From: Hemicentrotus pulcherrimus
Lineage: Eukaryota; Echinodermata; Echinoidea; Camarodonta; Strongylocentrotidae
Reading direction: 5' to 3'
Assembly: GCA_003118195.1 (NCBI GenBank)
Contig: BEXV01003856.1
Span: 1,473 to 12,383 of the forward strand
DNA: 10,911 bases
In this document: in pieces, positions 1 through 7,844 of the stretch
How positions within the stretch are numbered: the first letter of the stretch is position 1
Layout: each line of letters begins with the position of its first letter
Program-made: the position numbers and the translations under genes
The notes under the pieces: model-generated
What the model was told of the DNA's origin: nothing
The model's database searches: none
What the model saw: the letters and a program-made list of their open reading frames with translations, nothing else

Positions 1-882
1 AACTATGTTGTAAATCTTGTTTGCATAATCGCCCCATGTATAATCTGTACCATCCTGCTTCTCTCTATCCTCTGCTGATCTCCAAATGAATCCCGTGTCG
101 ACGAGTGCAATGTAGTTGGTAAGCGAGTTTATTTCCTCAAGATTGAGCTTGTCGACCAACTTTGATTTCATCACCTTTCTCAGTGTTCCGTTCACGTTAA
201 AGATAGGTAGACATTCATCTGTGACATGATATTGCATTACATCGCTTAGTCGAAATGTGCCCTCACATTTCTGAGCAAGAGAGATTACCTCTGACATGGC
301 CTTGTTCTCCATTGCATCAGTCTTTGTAACCCGAGCCTGTTCCTTTAACAATTGGTGGCTTGGTAAAACTGCAGCATGAATTCCTGTGCATCGTGTCATC
401 AAAGTTCTTCTCATCGGAAAACATCCTCTCTTTAAAAAATGATTGAACAATTAAGCACTTCACCATCTTTGTGCGCATTCTCAAAGTCAATGACCAGCTG
501 ATCGGATGCCATCATACCAGACTGCAGAGACCTCAATGTTGGCTTGGTCTCATCAAACGGGTCACGGTCAAACTCACCCAGGCATTTGTCCAGATCTTGA
601 ACCCCTTTCCTATCTCTCTGCAGTCACTTCTTGCCATTTTCTCTGTGATCCTTGGAAGAGTCTTTGAGATTTGCCAGTACATGCAAGGAGTTTCTCATTT
701 TGTTGCAAGCATTTGTGGTTTTTGTGTGTGCAAGTAACATCTTTTTGTTCTTTAAGATATGTTTCCATCCTGCTTTCATCTTTAAACCCTTGTTCATGGT
801 CATCTCTATCCATAGATCTAGGAGTAAACAGGAATATGGTTTCCCGGTCATTAATTGATTGGGAGAACAACCCCTCTTTCAA
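1..882 (-). pseudogene. Decayed N-terminal/central part of an uncharacterised invertebrate repeat-gene family
   Basis: Read leftward, this stretch gives protein-like sequence that has to be followed through several frames. One frame runs from about 882 to a stop at 610-612 (contains FLFTPRSMDRD and a Cys pair around CTHKNHKC). The next runs from about 622 to a stop at 432-434 (GVQDLDKCLGEFDRDPFDET). A third runs from about 430 to a stop at 317-319 (MFSDEKNFDDTMHRNS). The last is open from about 443 through the window edge (KCEGTFRLSDVMQYHVTDEC, LPIFNVNGTLRKVMKSKL, LVDTGFIW, TWGDYANKI). From memory, this order of blocks matches a large uncharacterised family in marine invertebrates and fish; I know no established name or function. 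The base composition is visibly less AT-rich than most of the window, as expected of former coding DNA. At least three frame changes mean this copy is not functional unless they are sequencing errors or unrecognised introns. The family's C-terminal part lies on the opposite strand just to the right. Confidence 0.6.
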
Positions 883-887
883 GTAGG

Positions 888-906
888 TTTCCTTTTCTTC
901 TGGCAG
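888..906 (+). other. Possible 3' splice acceptor before the C-terminal piece
   Basis: A pyrimidine-rich run ending in CAG (last base 906) sits just before the point where family-like protein sequence starts on the + strand. It could be the acceptor of an exon beginning at 907. It also lies at the junction between the oppositely oriented pieces, so the resemblance may be accidental. Confidence 0.25.
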
Positions 907-1584
907 ACTTGAGACACAGATGTTATGGTTCTAGCAGCATACGCAGCCCATCAGATTGAAGGACCATTAGGCATCAATAGGAAAGGGCTCCGTCTATGAC
1001 TGTAAGAAGCTTTGCAGTCCTGAAGTGGCAGATGTCATCGTCCCCTTTCATGTTCATATTGGTGCAGACGCTGTCTCTGGCTTCTATGGCCATGGCAAAC
1101 CATCCATCTTTGAATCGGCAATGAAGTCAGAGGAAGGAAGGAGTTTGCTCCAAGGACTTGGGAAACAGCTGCCTGTATCAGAAGACACTCAAATCGACAT
1201 GGAGCAATTTACAATTAAGTTAATCTACACAGACAAAACTAGTACAAGTTTAGCAGAGGCAAGAGCAAAGAAGTGGGAGAGTATGAAGAAAAAAGCAACA
1301 CAGAGAATGCCACCTGATCGCGACTCACATCAGATGAAGGTCAGACGAGCCAACTATCAGGCATACATCTTCCTGAATTTCAGGAGTCCAGATGCTCCTC
1401 CACCACCTCTCCACCATGGAGGGCACATGAAAGATAGCAACTGCACCCACTTCGATACACCAAGCCTACATTGCCAACACGTTTCACCAACCTAATACCA
1501 GCAGATGACCAATCTCCACAGTCTGACTACGATTCGGATATCGATACTGATCACGACTCTGTCTCTGAAGATTCCGACTTGTAA
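907..1584 (+). pseudogene. Decayed C-terminal part of the same uncharacterised family
   Basis: Protein-like sequence starts with DTDVMVLAAYAAHQIEG (frame of 913). It shifts frame near 985 into a long open stretch that includes FHVHIGADAVSGFYGHGK, LLQGLGKQLPVSEDT, DMEQFTIKLIY, SLAEARAKKWESMKKK, RANYQAYIFLNF and SPDAPPPPLHHGGH. It shifts again near 1440 to RYTKPTLPTRF and a strongly acidic Asp/Ser/Glu tail ending at the TAA at 1582-1584. The ATG at 1025 lies inside the conserved region, so I do not take it as a real start. The same block order and acidic tail occur in the uncharacterised invertebrate/fish family recognised on the - strand at 1-882 (from memory; no search was run). An acidic DTD-type motif near the start could be metal-binding, but that is speculation. 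Two frameshifts make this a pseudogene or a badly sequenced copy. Confidence 0.65.
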
Positions 1585-2447
1585 CTGATGGGCAGATAAA
1601 AACAATCAAGCTAATTTGACATTGTGGCCACCAGTTAAATTACATGTAAACTGCATTGTGACACTTAAAAAAAAATGAACATGGCTTTGTTGTCACTCCT
1701 ATCATATTTTAACCCNGATGTATTTTGAAACGAGGCACAAGAAAGTGAATGAAACAGCGAGAACAAACATAACTTGAGGCCAACGTCTTTGGTCTTAAAT
1801 TGTGCTTGTAATACCGTCTTTTCTCGAACTGATTTGGACTCTTTTTTACGTTTAGGATCCCACAGAGAGGGGCCTACAAGTTATGAAATTGGGAAAGTTT
1901 AATCGCCTGTTGATACCGTGGTATAAAGGTTGTTATTTTCTTGTCTTTCCTAGCACACTTAAAATGCAGAGTATGTGCAACACCCCTCCCCCAGGTTGTT
2001 GTCCAAACTATGTATACATTTCAAAGACCTACACCATTAAAGGTATAGACCACTTTATGAAACGCCCCCACAACAAAAATGCAATGGAAGATCTTATAAC
2101 CAATCATTAGTGAAAAACTTTGTTTTGACTAATACGTGATGATACAAATTTTGCCGGGAAACCGCCTACTAATTTATATATTTAATAAATTATCATATCG
2201 ATCCGGTCTGGATAGATATCGCAAATGCTCTTTAACATTGAACATTCGGTCATATATTTCTGCTTTTTTGCGCATTTAGGTTGAATTAGTGCCATCTTAA
2301 ACCTCTGAAGGCAATATTTGAACAATATCAAAAGGATATTTTGCACCCAATACCCTTGAATTGCAATTTTACCACTACCGGGTCTTTACTGCGATCCCCC
2401 TCCAGCCAGGCAATAGTAATATCATTCTGTGTAATGCTGAAAATTTA
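1585..2447. other. Intergenic, no gene recognised
   Basis: AT-rich sequence with a single N at 1716. I find no convincing exon; the short open frame at 1883-2110 has no family-like motifs. A 13-base stretch at 2028-2040 (CCTACACCATTAA) is identical to part of the satellite core described further right and may be a decayed remnant. A short AT-rich inverted repeat lies near 2170-2192. Confidence 0.5.
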
Positions 2448-2545
2448 ATACTGGTAAGTTGTTGGATAACATCACTCAGTCTGATTTGATTGAATATATA
2501 TATATATATATCATTAATGAAACAGTGTAAAAGATAACCACCAAC
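2448..2545 (+). repeat. Degenerate satellite core, copy R1
   Basis: Starts ATACTGGTAAGTTGTTGGAT, runs through CAGTCTGATTTGATTG, then ATTAATGAAACAGTGTAAAAG. It aligns with a second copy 185 bases downstream and with the cores at 4566, 4891 and 10065. The stretch that reads GAGATATATCTC in better copies has become a (TA)n run here. Confidence 0.7.
2494..2511. repeat. (AT)9 microsatellite
   Basis: Uninterrupted AT dinucleotide run inside satellite core R1. It sits where other copies have a palindromic GATATATC, so it probably grew from that seed. Confidence 0.9.
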
Positions 2546-2632
2546 ATTTAGCCAGGCACCAAATTCAGTAATCTTCTTTTGTGTTTCTAAAGACCGAGGT
2601 TTCCCATGTTTATTAGAGAAAATGAACATTCG

Positions 2633-2745
2633 ATACTGGTAAGTTGTTTGATAACATCACTCAGTCTGGTTTGATCCGAGATATATCTCATTGATGAATC
2701 AGTGTTAAAGCTATTTATTCTCAAACAAACCTACACCATTAAATT
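2633..2745 (+). repeat. Degenerate satellite core, copy R2
   Basis: Starts ATACTGGTAAGTTGTTTGAT, continues with CAGTCTGGTTTGAT and GAGATATATCTCATTGATGA, then CTCAAACAAACCTACACCAT. The distance from the CAGT landmark (2662) to ACACCATT (2733) is 71 bases, the same as in the clean copy at 10065-10136. Beyond about 2745 similarity to the full unit fades. Confidence 0.75.
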
Positions 2746-3629
2746 TAGTTCCACCGCCAGTAAAGGGACTTAGTAATTAACATTGATCAGATGAGAGAAA
2801 ATGGTGACTTCAATGCCACATGGACAATTAAAATTAATCTGAAAGTTGGAGTAAAAATAGACCATTGTTAATGATACAAGTAGGGAAAAATGATCTGATC
2901 GATTTCGTAATTCTCCCAACTGTATTACTACAATTTAATTACATTTTAGGTGAATGAAAATTGTTAAAAAGCGATGCATTGGCTCTATATACCATTCCAG
3001 ACATTATTTAAGTGTTGAAAGATTTTTAAAAGCCTGTTTAAAATATGTCTTATTTTTATGGAAAAGCGGTTGGACATTTTTTTAAAAGGTAGGGAGAATT
3101 TAAGGTAAGAGGGTGTCGCACAGTGATTTTTGTTCAGTTTGTTTTGCATGTTTAATAGAGAGTGAGTACAGTAGGAGGAATATAATAAGTAAAATTTCTT
3201 ACACAAATTACTCATTTTTTTCATCAACCTTCATCAGTGTTACCGAGTCACTGTAAAGGGATCCGGTAACTTTGTCTTAGACCCTTTAGAAATAATCCTT
3301 GATTTAGCTCCTGCTACAATGATAATTATAAACCTTTAGGTCAGTCAGGAACTCCATGACTTTTACAAGCCGATTGCCTGTCTGATTATCTAGATATTAA
3401 TGATTGGAATTACAAATTTTGAAAACCATTCGCTGAACCGTTTTCATAACACTACAGTCAATTAGGTAAAACGAGTATGGTAAAACCTGTCACTCAAATA
3501 TATATATTTTTCTTTTTTGAGGCACTTCTTGATCAATTTGAAGCGCGATTTTTTTAAAGGGCTTCAATATAACACCATATCACAGTCACTGGTAACATGT
3601 AGGACCGTGTATATCAGATTTAACATTGT
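2746..3629. other. AT-rich non-coding stretch, nothing recognised
   Basis: No exon, RNA gene or clear repeat could be identified on either strand. A - strand open frame at 2985-3227 is composed of AT-rich codons and shows no domain-like pattern. The upstream end of the LINE that follows is not sharply visible, so its oldest part could extend a little into this interval. Confidence 0.5.
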
Positions 3630-3659
3630 TAAACGATCCCTTGAAGCCAGACTGATATT

Positions 3660-4176
3660 GTTAAAAGGTAAAACCTACCTAAAGAAATATTGATGATTTT
3701 GTATAATACATTAATATTATCCCACTTAAATTATTGTATTCTTGTATGGGCATGCTCTAGTATGCAAAATACAAATCGGCTTTTAATTTTACAAAAGAAA
3801 ATTATAAGAATTATATCGCACAGCCAATACTTTGCTCATACTATACCTCTTTTCACAACCTAAATTGTCTACAAGTAAACGATATTTATGTTTATTAATG
3901 TGCAATTTTTATGTATTTATGTTTTAAAAAACTTTTACCTAATAGTATTTTACAATATTTTCAACTTAATAAGAATATTCATGGTCACCAGACCAGGATT
4001 TCAAATAATTTTCATATTCTAGGAGTAAGGACACTAGTTTCCCAAAATACAATTTTTTCAGAGGTCCACAAATTTGGAATGACATACCCATAGATATTCG
4101 ACTAAGTCCATCACTAAATAGTTTTAAAAGAAAATTTAAACTGTACTTGTTAAAACAATACTCAATAGTGAAATAA
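3660..4176 (+). pseudogene. LINE reverse transcriptase, C-terminal remnant
   Basis: Frame of 3702 gives LYNTLILSHLNYCILVWACS followed by NRLLILQKKIIRII, a standard LINE motif order downstream of the RT catalytic core (an xHLNYxILVW block, then LQKxxIRII). From about 3857 the reading moves to the frame of 3911 (NLNCLQVNDIYVY, CAIFMYLCFKKLLPNSI, ISNNFHILGVRT). An in-frame TAA in that frame, just after NDIYVY, probably replaces a CAA codon. Near 4060 it shifts again to GPQIWNDIPIDIRLSPSLNS, FKRKFKLYLL and the natural TAA at 4174-4176. KGKTYL near 3664 in another frame suggests a further shift upstream. The catalytic FADD-type box is not present in the window. Three frame changes and one nonsense codon mark it as dead. 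Clade assignment to CR1/L2 is from motif memory and the tail type. Confidence 0.85.
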
Positions 4177-4311
4177 CGTATATTCTTAATGTTCATCAGG
4201 CAGTAAAGTGTGTGTGTGTTGGTGTGTATGGGAAAGAGTGTATGTGTGAAATTCCTTTTATAACAAATACAAAATTTAAATAATGTACTTAATTTTTTTT
4301 TTCACAATTAC

Positions 4312-4358
4312 TGGAGACAGACTTTTACATAAGGCCTGGAATTTCTGTCTAGTCTCCA
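4312..4358 (+). other. Stem-loop in the LINE 3' UTR
   Basis: TGGAGAC at 4312-4318 pairs perfectly with GTCTCCA at 4352-4358. The pairing extends inward past a small bulge (A against TA) by GAC/GTC. Conserved 3' stem-loops are recognised by the encoded RT in several LINE families; that role here is inferred. Confidence 0.55.
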
Positions 4359-4509
4359 AATACTTTCATTAATGTACATGTTTAAAATGTTTTTCCCTTG
4401 TCCATCATATCTTCTCCACTTGTGTTATCCTCGTGTTATATATTGATACATGTATTATATTAACTTTTATATGTTTGTTTTCCTTTGTATATTTTTAATG
4501 AAAGTATTG

Positions 4510-4535
4510 AATAAAGTGAACTTGAACTTGAACTT
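4510..4535 (+). terminator. LINE polyadenylation signal and (GAACTT)3 tail
   Basis: AATAAA at 4510-4515 is followed two bases later by three exact copies of GAACTT (4518-4535). This marks the 3' end of the + strand LINE. Confidence 0.8.
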
Positions 4536-4539
4536 ATAA

Positions 4540-4951
4540 AGTAAAAGTTGTTTAATAGCATAATTCAGTTTGATTTGATTGGAGATAAATTGAAACAGTG
4601 TAAAGCCTAAAAAGTCTCAACAAACCTACACCATTAAACTTCTAGCACACTCACACATGATATATTGCGACACGTTCAAGTCTATGTATATACAATCGGC
4701 AACAGCTTCAATATTAAATGTTAGTTCTTCTCACCTAAATCATTGGTCTGGAAACAAATATTTGCCCATTGTTGTATATTGTATTACATTTTCACCAACA
4801 ATGAATTTAAATTGTAATGCAATTGTTAAGTTTCTCAGGTTTATTTAGGAGAATAGAAGATTGATATTGTTACATTGTTCGATCATCAACCAGTTTGATT
4901 TGATTGGAGATATATCTCATTAATGAAACAGTGTAAAGACTATATAGTCTC
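4540..4951 (+). repeat. Satellite array 1 (about 1.3 units)
   Basis: Core R3 has CAGTTTGATTTGATTGGAGA at 4566, ACACCATT at 4628 and the landmark ATATATTGCGACAC near 4661. Core R4 has the same 20-base start at 4891. The two starts are 325 bases apart, against 355 in array 2; part of the difference is a deletion of about 20 bases after ATATATTGCGACAC. The array ends abruptly at the N at 4952, in the middle of a unit, right after GTAAAGACTATATAGTCTC. The interior (4657-4848) can be read as an open frame but is shared non-coding satellite. Confidence 0.85.
4907..4950. repeat. Three clustered perfect palindromes in the satellite core
   Basis: GAGATATATCTC (4907-4918), TCATTAATGA (4917-4926) and AGACTATATAGTCT (4937-4950) are each perfect palindromes packed into 44 bases. 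The first two recur in the copy at 10081-10100, and the third recurs at 9756-9769. Confidence 0.9.
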
Positions 4952-4952
4952 N
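4952..4952. other. Single N, probable collapsed assembly gap
   Basis: The satellite unit stops exactly at this N and unrelated sequence follows. The 19 bases before it are the same as the 19 bases at 9752-9770 that follow the N at 9750. Confidence 0.6.
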
Positions 4953-5352
4953 GTGACCAGTTACCACCATTACAACTACCAACATTATCTGACAAAAAAA
5001 CAACAACACAACTCTAGGCATTCATTTAAGTCGCTTTGATCTAGAAATTCATTTAGTAAGTTTATACATACATTAAAAGAAAATTAATTATCACCCACAC
5101 AGACACACACAAACACTTTAACTGCATGAAACAAGGGGCACACACAGAAAAATTATCAAATCCACGTCATGCTGGAAATATGATGGAACAATGGTGCAAT
5201 GGAAATGTCAATGAGTTTGGTAAATGCTTTGTTGAATTAAATATTCATTTTATCATGATATTTCACATCACATCTTTATATAAAATGTTTGTCAATATTT
5301 CGATAATGCATTCATCTTAAATTTGAATGAAAAGATTACCAACAATGCAACA
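4953..5352. other. No gene recognised; CA-rich patch
   Basis: AT-rich sequence with an imperfect CA-rich microsatellite near 5095-5115. The short open frame at 5126-5320 has no recognisable motif. The sequence just beyond the stop of the - strand exon (below 5353) would be its 3' UTR or an intron. Confidence 0.45.
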
Positions 5353-5655
5353 TTATTGTTTTGACTTACGGAACAGTGCGAGGAAGACAGCTCCAATGAT
5401 AAGTATCAAGATAAAAAGAAGCATGATGATGAACATACAGAAACACATTATCCGTCTTTCACGCAGGTACATCGTCTCCTCATCAGCACTCTCAAAATAG
5501 TGCCCTCTACGACCCATTGAATAATCACTCGATCCGCAGTTGTAGGGTCGGCCAAAAGTCACGTCCGCCCGGGAAGCATCGTATCTAACAAACAATTGCG
5601 GCGATGCATGTTCATACCTCCGGTTAGGTAGTCCACCTCTGAAACCTCTGTTATA
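5353..5655 (-). CDS. Probable exon of a single-pass membrane protein (unrecognised)
   Basis: Read leftward, a pyrimidine-rich tract ending in AG at 5656 is followed by a 100-codon open frame to the TAA at 5353-5355. The frame begins in phase at 5655, and no start Met is needed if this is an internal or last exon. Residues 1-68 are hydrophilic, rich in Arg, Tyr, Gly and Ser (NRGFRGGLPNRRYEH, SMGRRGHYFESADEETMYL) and end with RERR. Residues 69-95 form a strong transmembrane helix (FIIMLLFILILIIGAVFLAL), followed by RKSKQ and the stop. Positive charges flank both sides of the helix. A perfect GTAAGT donor overlaps the RKS codons at 5369-5364, so the exon could instead splice after 5370 and continue, which would make a type II layout with an external domain. 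I do not recognise the family. No other exon of this gene was found. Confidence 0.55.
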   Translation of the reverse strand, partial: YNRGFRGGLPNRRYEHASPQLFVRYDASRADVTFGRPYNCGSSDYSMGRRGHYFESADEETMYLRERRIMCFCMFIIMLLFILILIIGAVFLALFRKSKQ

Positions 5656-5690
5656 CTGTTAAACATATGAAAGTAGAACAAGAGGGACAT
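5656..5690 (-). promoter_or_regulatory. 3' splice acceptor of the membrane-protein exon
   Basis: On the - strand a pyrimidine-rich stretch (CCCTCTTGTTCTACTTTC) leads to TTTAACAG, whose last base is 5656. This is a good acceptor and defines the exon start at 5655. A branch point could not be placed with confidence. Confidence 0.5.
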
Positions 5691-6305
5691 TATATTACCA
5701 GGGCCGTAGAGGGACCACTTTCAAATTGAAGGTGGGGGTGTCGACAAATGTTCACACATTTTTTCTAGCAGCAATTAAGTAAAAAGGGAGGAAGGAGGAT
5801 TATCAATTTCTGATATTTCCCAAAAGAAAAGTGCCATATGATCGAGAGAGGGTGGGGTGTCACATCTCCATTAACCCTCTTCTGTATTAAAGACCCTTTT
5901 CATGATTACCACTGGTTATAACATGTTCGTTTTTTAACTGGAGAAAATGTATCAAGTTACATTTACGGCCTTTGCTGGAGGCAACGCCTTCGAGGAAACA
6001 AGGAGTTTAAGTGTATCGTGGATTCCCAATGCAAGATTTGCTGATATCTTGTGAATAATCTTTATTTGAAAACATTCATAGTTAGAAAATGATTTGCTAT
6101 ATAGGTCAGCATATTTCTAATCCCGTTTCTCACATCTTTTCGTATGTCTGTCTTGTTTAGATGTCCTCTGTGTTTCAGTCTTGTTGTTTTGCCCCTCTCA
6201 TCCTCCCTCTACACCGTGTTTGTCGTCCTGTTGCTCGTAGTATTTTTCTGCTTCTCTTGTTCATAGTTATTATTTGGTAGGTCTAGTCAGTATATTTTAT
6301 TATAC
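5691..6305. other. Presumed intron or intergenic sequence, no exon recognised
   Basis: No upstream exon of the - strand gene could be found. Two G-rich motifs (GGTGGGGGTGTC near 5734 and GGTGGGGTGTC near 5852) resemble each other. A GC-richer patch at about 5962-6000 holds overlapping inverted motifs such as AGGCAACGCCT and may be a fragment of an interspersed repeat. The block ends at the N at 6306. Confidence 0.4.
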
Positions 6306-6306
6306 N

Positions 6307-6673
6307 AGGAACCAAGTAGTACTCAAACGGCTTTTTGTGCTTTATGTAGACCAATTATCGAATACAGTTTTCCGGTTTGGCTACCACATCAAAAGAATCA
6401 TATTAATCAGCCGTTCAGCGGCGTTTCACCCGTTTTTGTTTTTCATACAATGATGCAAACAATCTAACATATGAAGAGCGCCTGCCAATCTTGAACATGT
6501 CACCGTTGTATAACCTATTTATTTACTTGTCAGCCTCTTTCATAACAAAATGTATGTTTTGTCCCTCAACATATAATACCCATTCCAAGAAAAAGGAATC
6601 TAGAATGATTGTTATTTGCCCAATGCAATGCTTTAAAGTATTTTCACAGCTTTGCCCGTATCCCCCAGTCTGA
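6307..6673 (+). pseudogene. LINE reverse transcriptase C-terminal remnant, second element
   Basis: Frame of 6309 gives QTAFCALCRPIIEYSFPVW then LPHQKNHINQ, the LINE pattern RPxxEYxxPVW following the RT core. Near 6411 a small deletion shifts the frame. The frame of 6413 then gives VQRRFTRFCFSY, NNLTYEERLPILNMSPLYN and a run to the TGA at 6671-6673. The blocks xxVQRRFTR and LTYEERL are characteristic of LINE RT C-terminal regions. At the sequence level this is a different family from the LINE at 3630-4535. It starts directly at the N at 6306, so its upstream part may be missing from the assembly rather than from the genome. The segment from 6465 onward is duplicated at 7630. Confidence 0.75.
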
Positions 6674-7628
6674 CATGGATCGCTGCTTTGAAACAAATGT
6701 TGGTGAGTTATTTTGCGCTATGTCACCAATTGATACCACAATTTAACAAGATTGACACCTAGAGTGCTTTTTTCCTTACTACCTGAACAACACGTAATTA
6801 TTTATATTTATGATCTCATGATTTATCCATTTCATCTTTTTCGTACAATTGAGTGTGCAATAGCAACTTTTTTTTCGAAAGGTGAACAATCCAGACTTGA
6901 CATTCTGAATTGGTATTTATTCTTGCTAGTATCAGCAAAGTTACGAGTCGTAAAAAGGCTTATAGATATTTCATGTTCTGATCATTTAGACTATTTATGA
7001 AGAACCTGCAATGTTCTTTGTATGTTCTGACATATCTCATCAACATTGTTTTGCTTGAGTGAACAATAATTACTTTGTCGAGTGTTTTGGAATATTGATT
7101 ATTTGTGAGTTCACAAAGTTTTTGAGCTCTCCTCAACATATCTTCCGAGATCATCGGACGTTCTTAATTCACATCCTCTGCAGTATACCAGAATAAATTC
7201 GAAAACACAACGTAATTAATACTCACAAATATTTTTTCTCAATCAAGCCTACAATTCTGATGGCAAAAACGAACCTTAACATGCCCCAAGAATATGCAAA
7301 CAATGTTCCTTAGATAATTTGTCGATCATAAAACCATCATAATATGAACAAAAATGTAAGTCTTTACATACGACTCTCAACTTTGCTGATAGCATCGTGA
7401 AAAAGGTACCCATTCTTCTCAAGTTCGGATTCAATTTTTTCAATTCAATTCAATTCAGTTTCGGTTTATTAATATCAACATATACAATGTACAATGCAGT
7501 AGTCCAGGGACCAATTCTGCAATGTTTACATAAAATGTGCATAAAAACAGGAATGATCATATAAATGTACAATAAAAATGATAAAAGATAAAGTTAACAT
7601 TATTGTTCATACCTAAAGTTATATACAT
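6465..7628 (+). repeat. 1.16 kb duplicated segment, copy 1
   Basis: From TAACATATGAAGAGCGCC to TTATATACAT this segment aligns over its whole length with 7630-8766 at an offset of 1,165 bases at the start. Over the first 330 bases I count about 13 substitutions plus a few small indels (roughly 4%). It contains the end of the LINE RT fragment, about 760 bases with no recognised gene, and the tail of a - strand LINE. It ends exactly at the N at 7629. Confidence 0.9.
7441..7628 (-). mobile_element. 3' end of a CR1-like LINE, copy in segment 1
   Basis: Read leftward, AATAAA (complement of 7465-7470) is followed by CCGAAACTG and then three ATTG/AATTG-type units (CAATT x3 on the + strand, 7441-7455). 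This is the usual end of a CR1-like LINE with a microsatellite tail. Only 3' UTR-like sequence is present; no RT-coding sequence follows on this strand before the N. Confidence 0.6.
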
Positions 7629-7629
7629 N

Positions 7630-7844
7630 TAACATATGAAGAGCGCCTGTCAATCTTGAACATGTCACCGTTGTATAACCGATTAATTTACTCGTCAGCC
7701 TATTTCATAATAAAATGTATGTTTTATCCCTCAACATATAATACCCATTCCAAGAAAAAGGAATCTAGACTGATTGTTATTTGCCCGATGCAATGCTTTA
7801 AAGCTCATTATTTTTCACAGCTTTGCACGTATCCCCCAGTCTGA
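7630..7844 (+). pseudogene. LINE RT C-terminal remnant, duplicate
   Basis: Frame of 7632 gives TYEERLSILNMSPLYNRLIY and continues to the TGA at 7842-7844. It corresponds to 6467-6673 with scattered substitutions and a small in-frame insertion near 7803. The upstream VQRR region present in the first copy is absent because the copy starts at the N. It is too short to function. Confidence 0.75.

Larger units (their letters stand above)
3630..4535 (+). mobile_element. 5'-truncated CR1/L2-like LINE (non-LTR retrotransposon)
   Basis: This unit contains the last part of a reverse-transcriptase ORF, a 3' UTR of about 340 bases, a polyadenylation signal AATAAA at 4510-4515 and a terminal (GAACTT)3 tail at 4518-4535. 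Short tandem repeats in place of a poly(A) tail are typical of CR1/L2-type LINEs. Everything upstream of the RT C-terminal region is missing, as expected from 5' truncation during target-primed insertion. Satellite sequence starts almost directly after the tail. I could not identify a target-site duplication, because the 5' boundary is too decayed. Confidence 0.8.

Noticed and set aside
610..886. Overlapping + strand open frames opposite the left pseudogene (for example 652-858 and 671-886)
   Set aside because: They are antisense to family-like protein sequence on the - strand and contain only hydrophobic low-complexity translation.
2985..3227. A - strand 80-residue open frame rich in Lys, Asn, Leu and Ser
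   Set aside because: The composition is what AT-rich non-coding DNA gives; no motif, splice signal or relative was recognised.
3966..4196. A - strand open frame across the LINE
   Set aside because: It lies antisense to recognisable reverse transcriptase and has no features of its own.
4657..4848. A + strand open frame inside satellite array 1
   Set aside because: The same sequence in array 2 is broken by indels that ignore the frame, so it is not coding.
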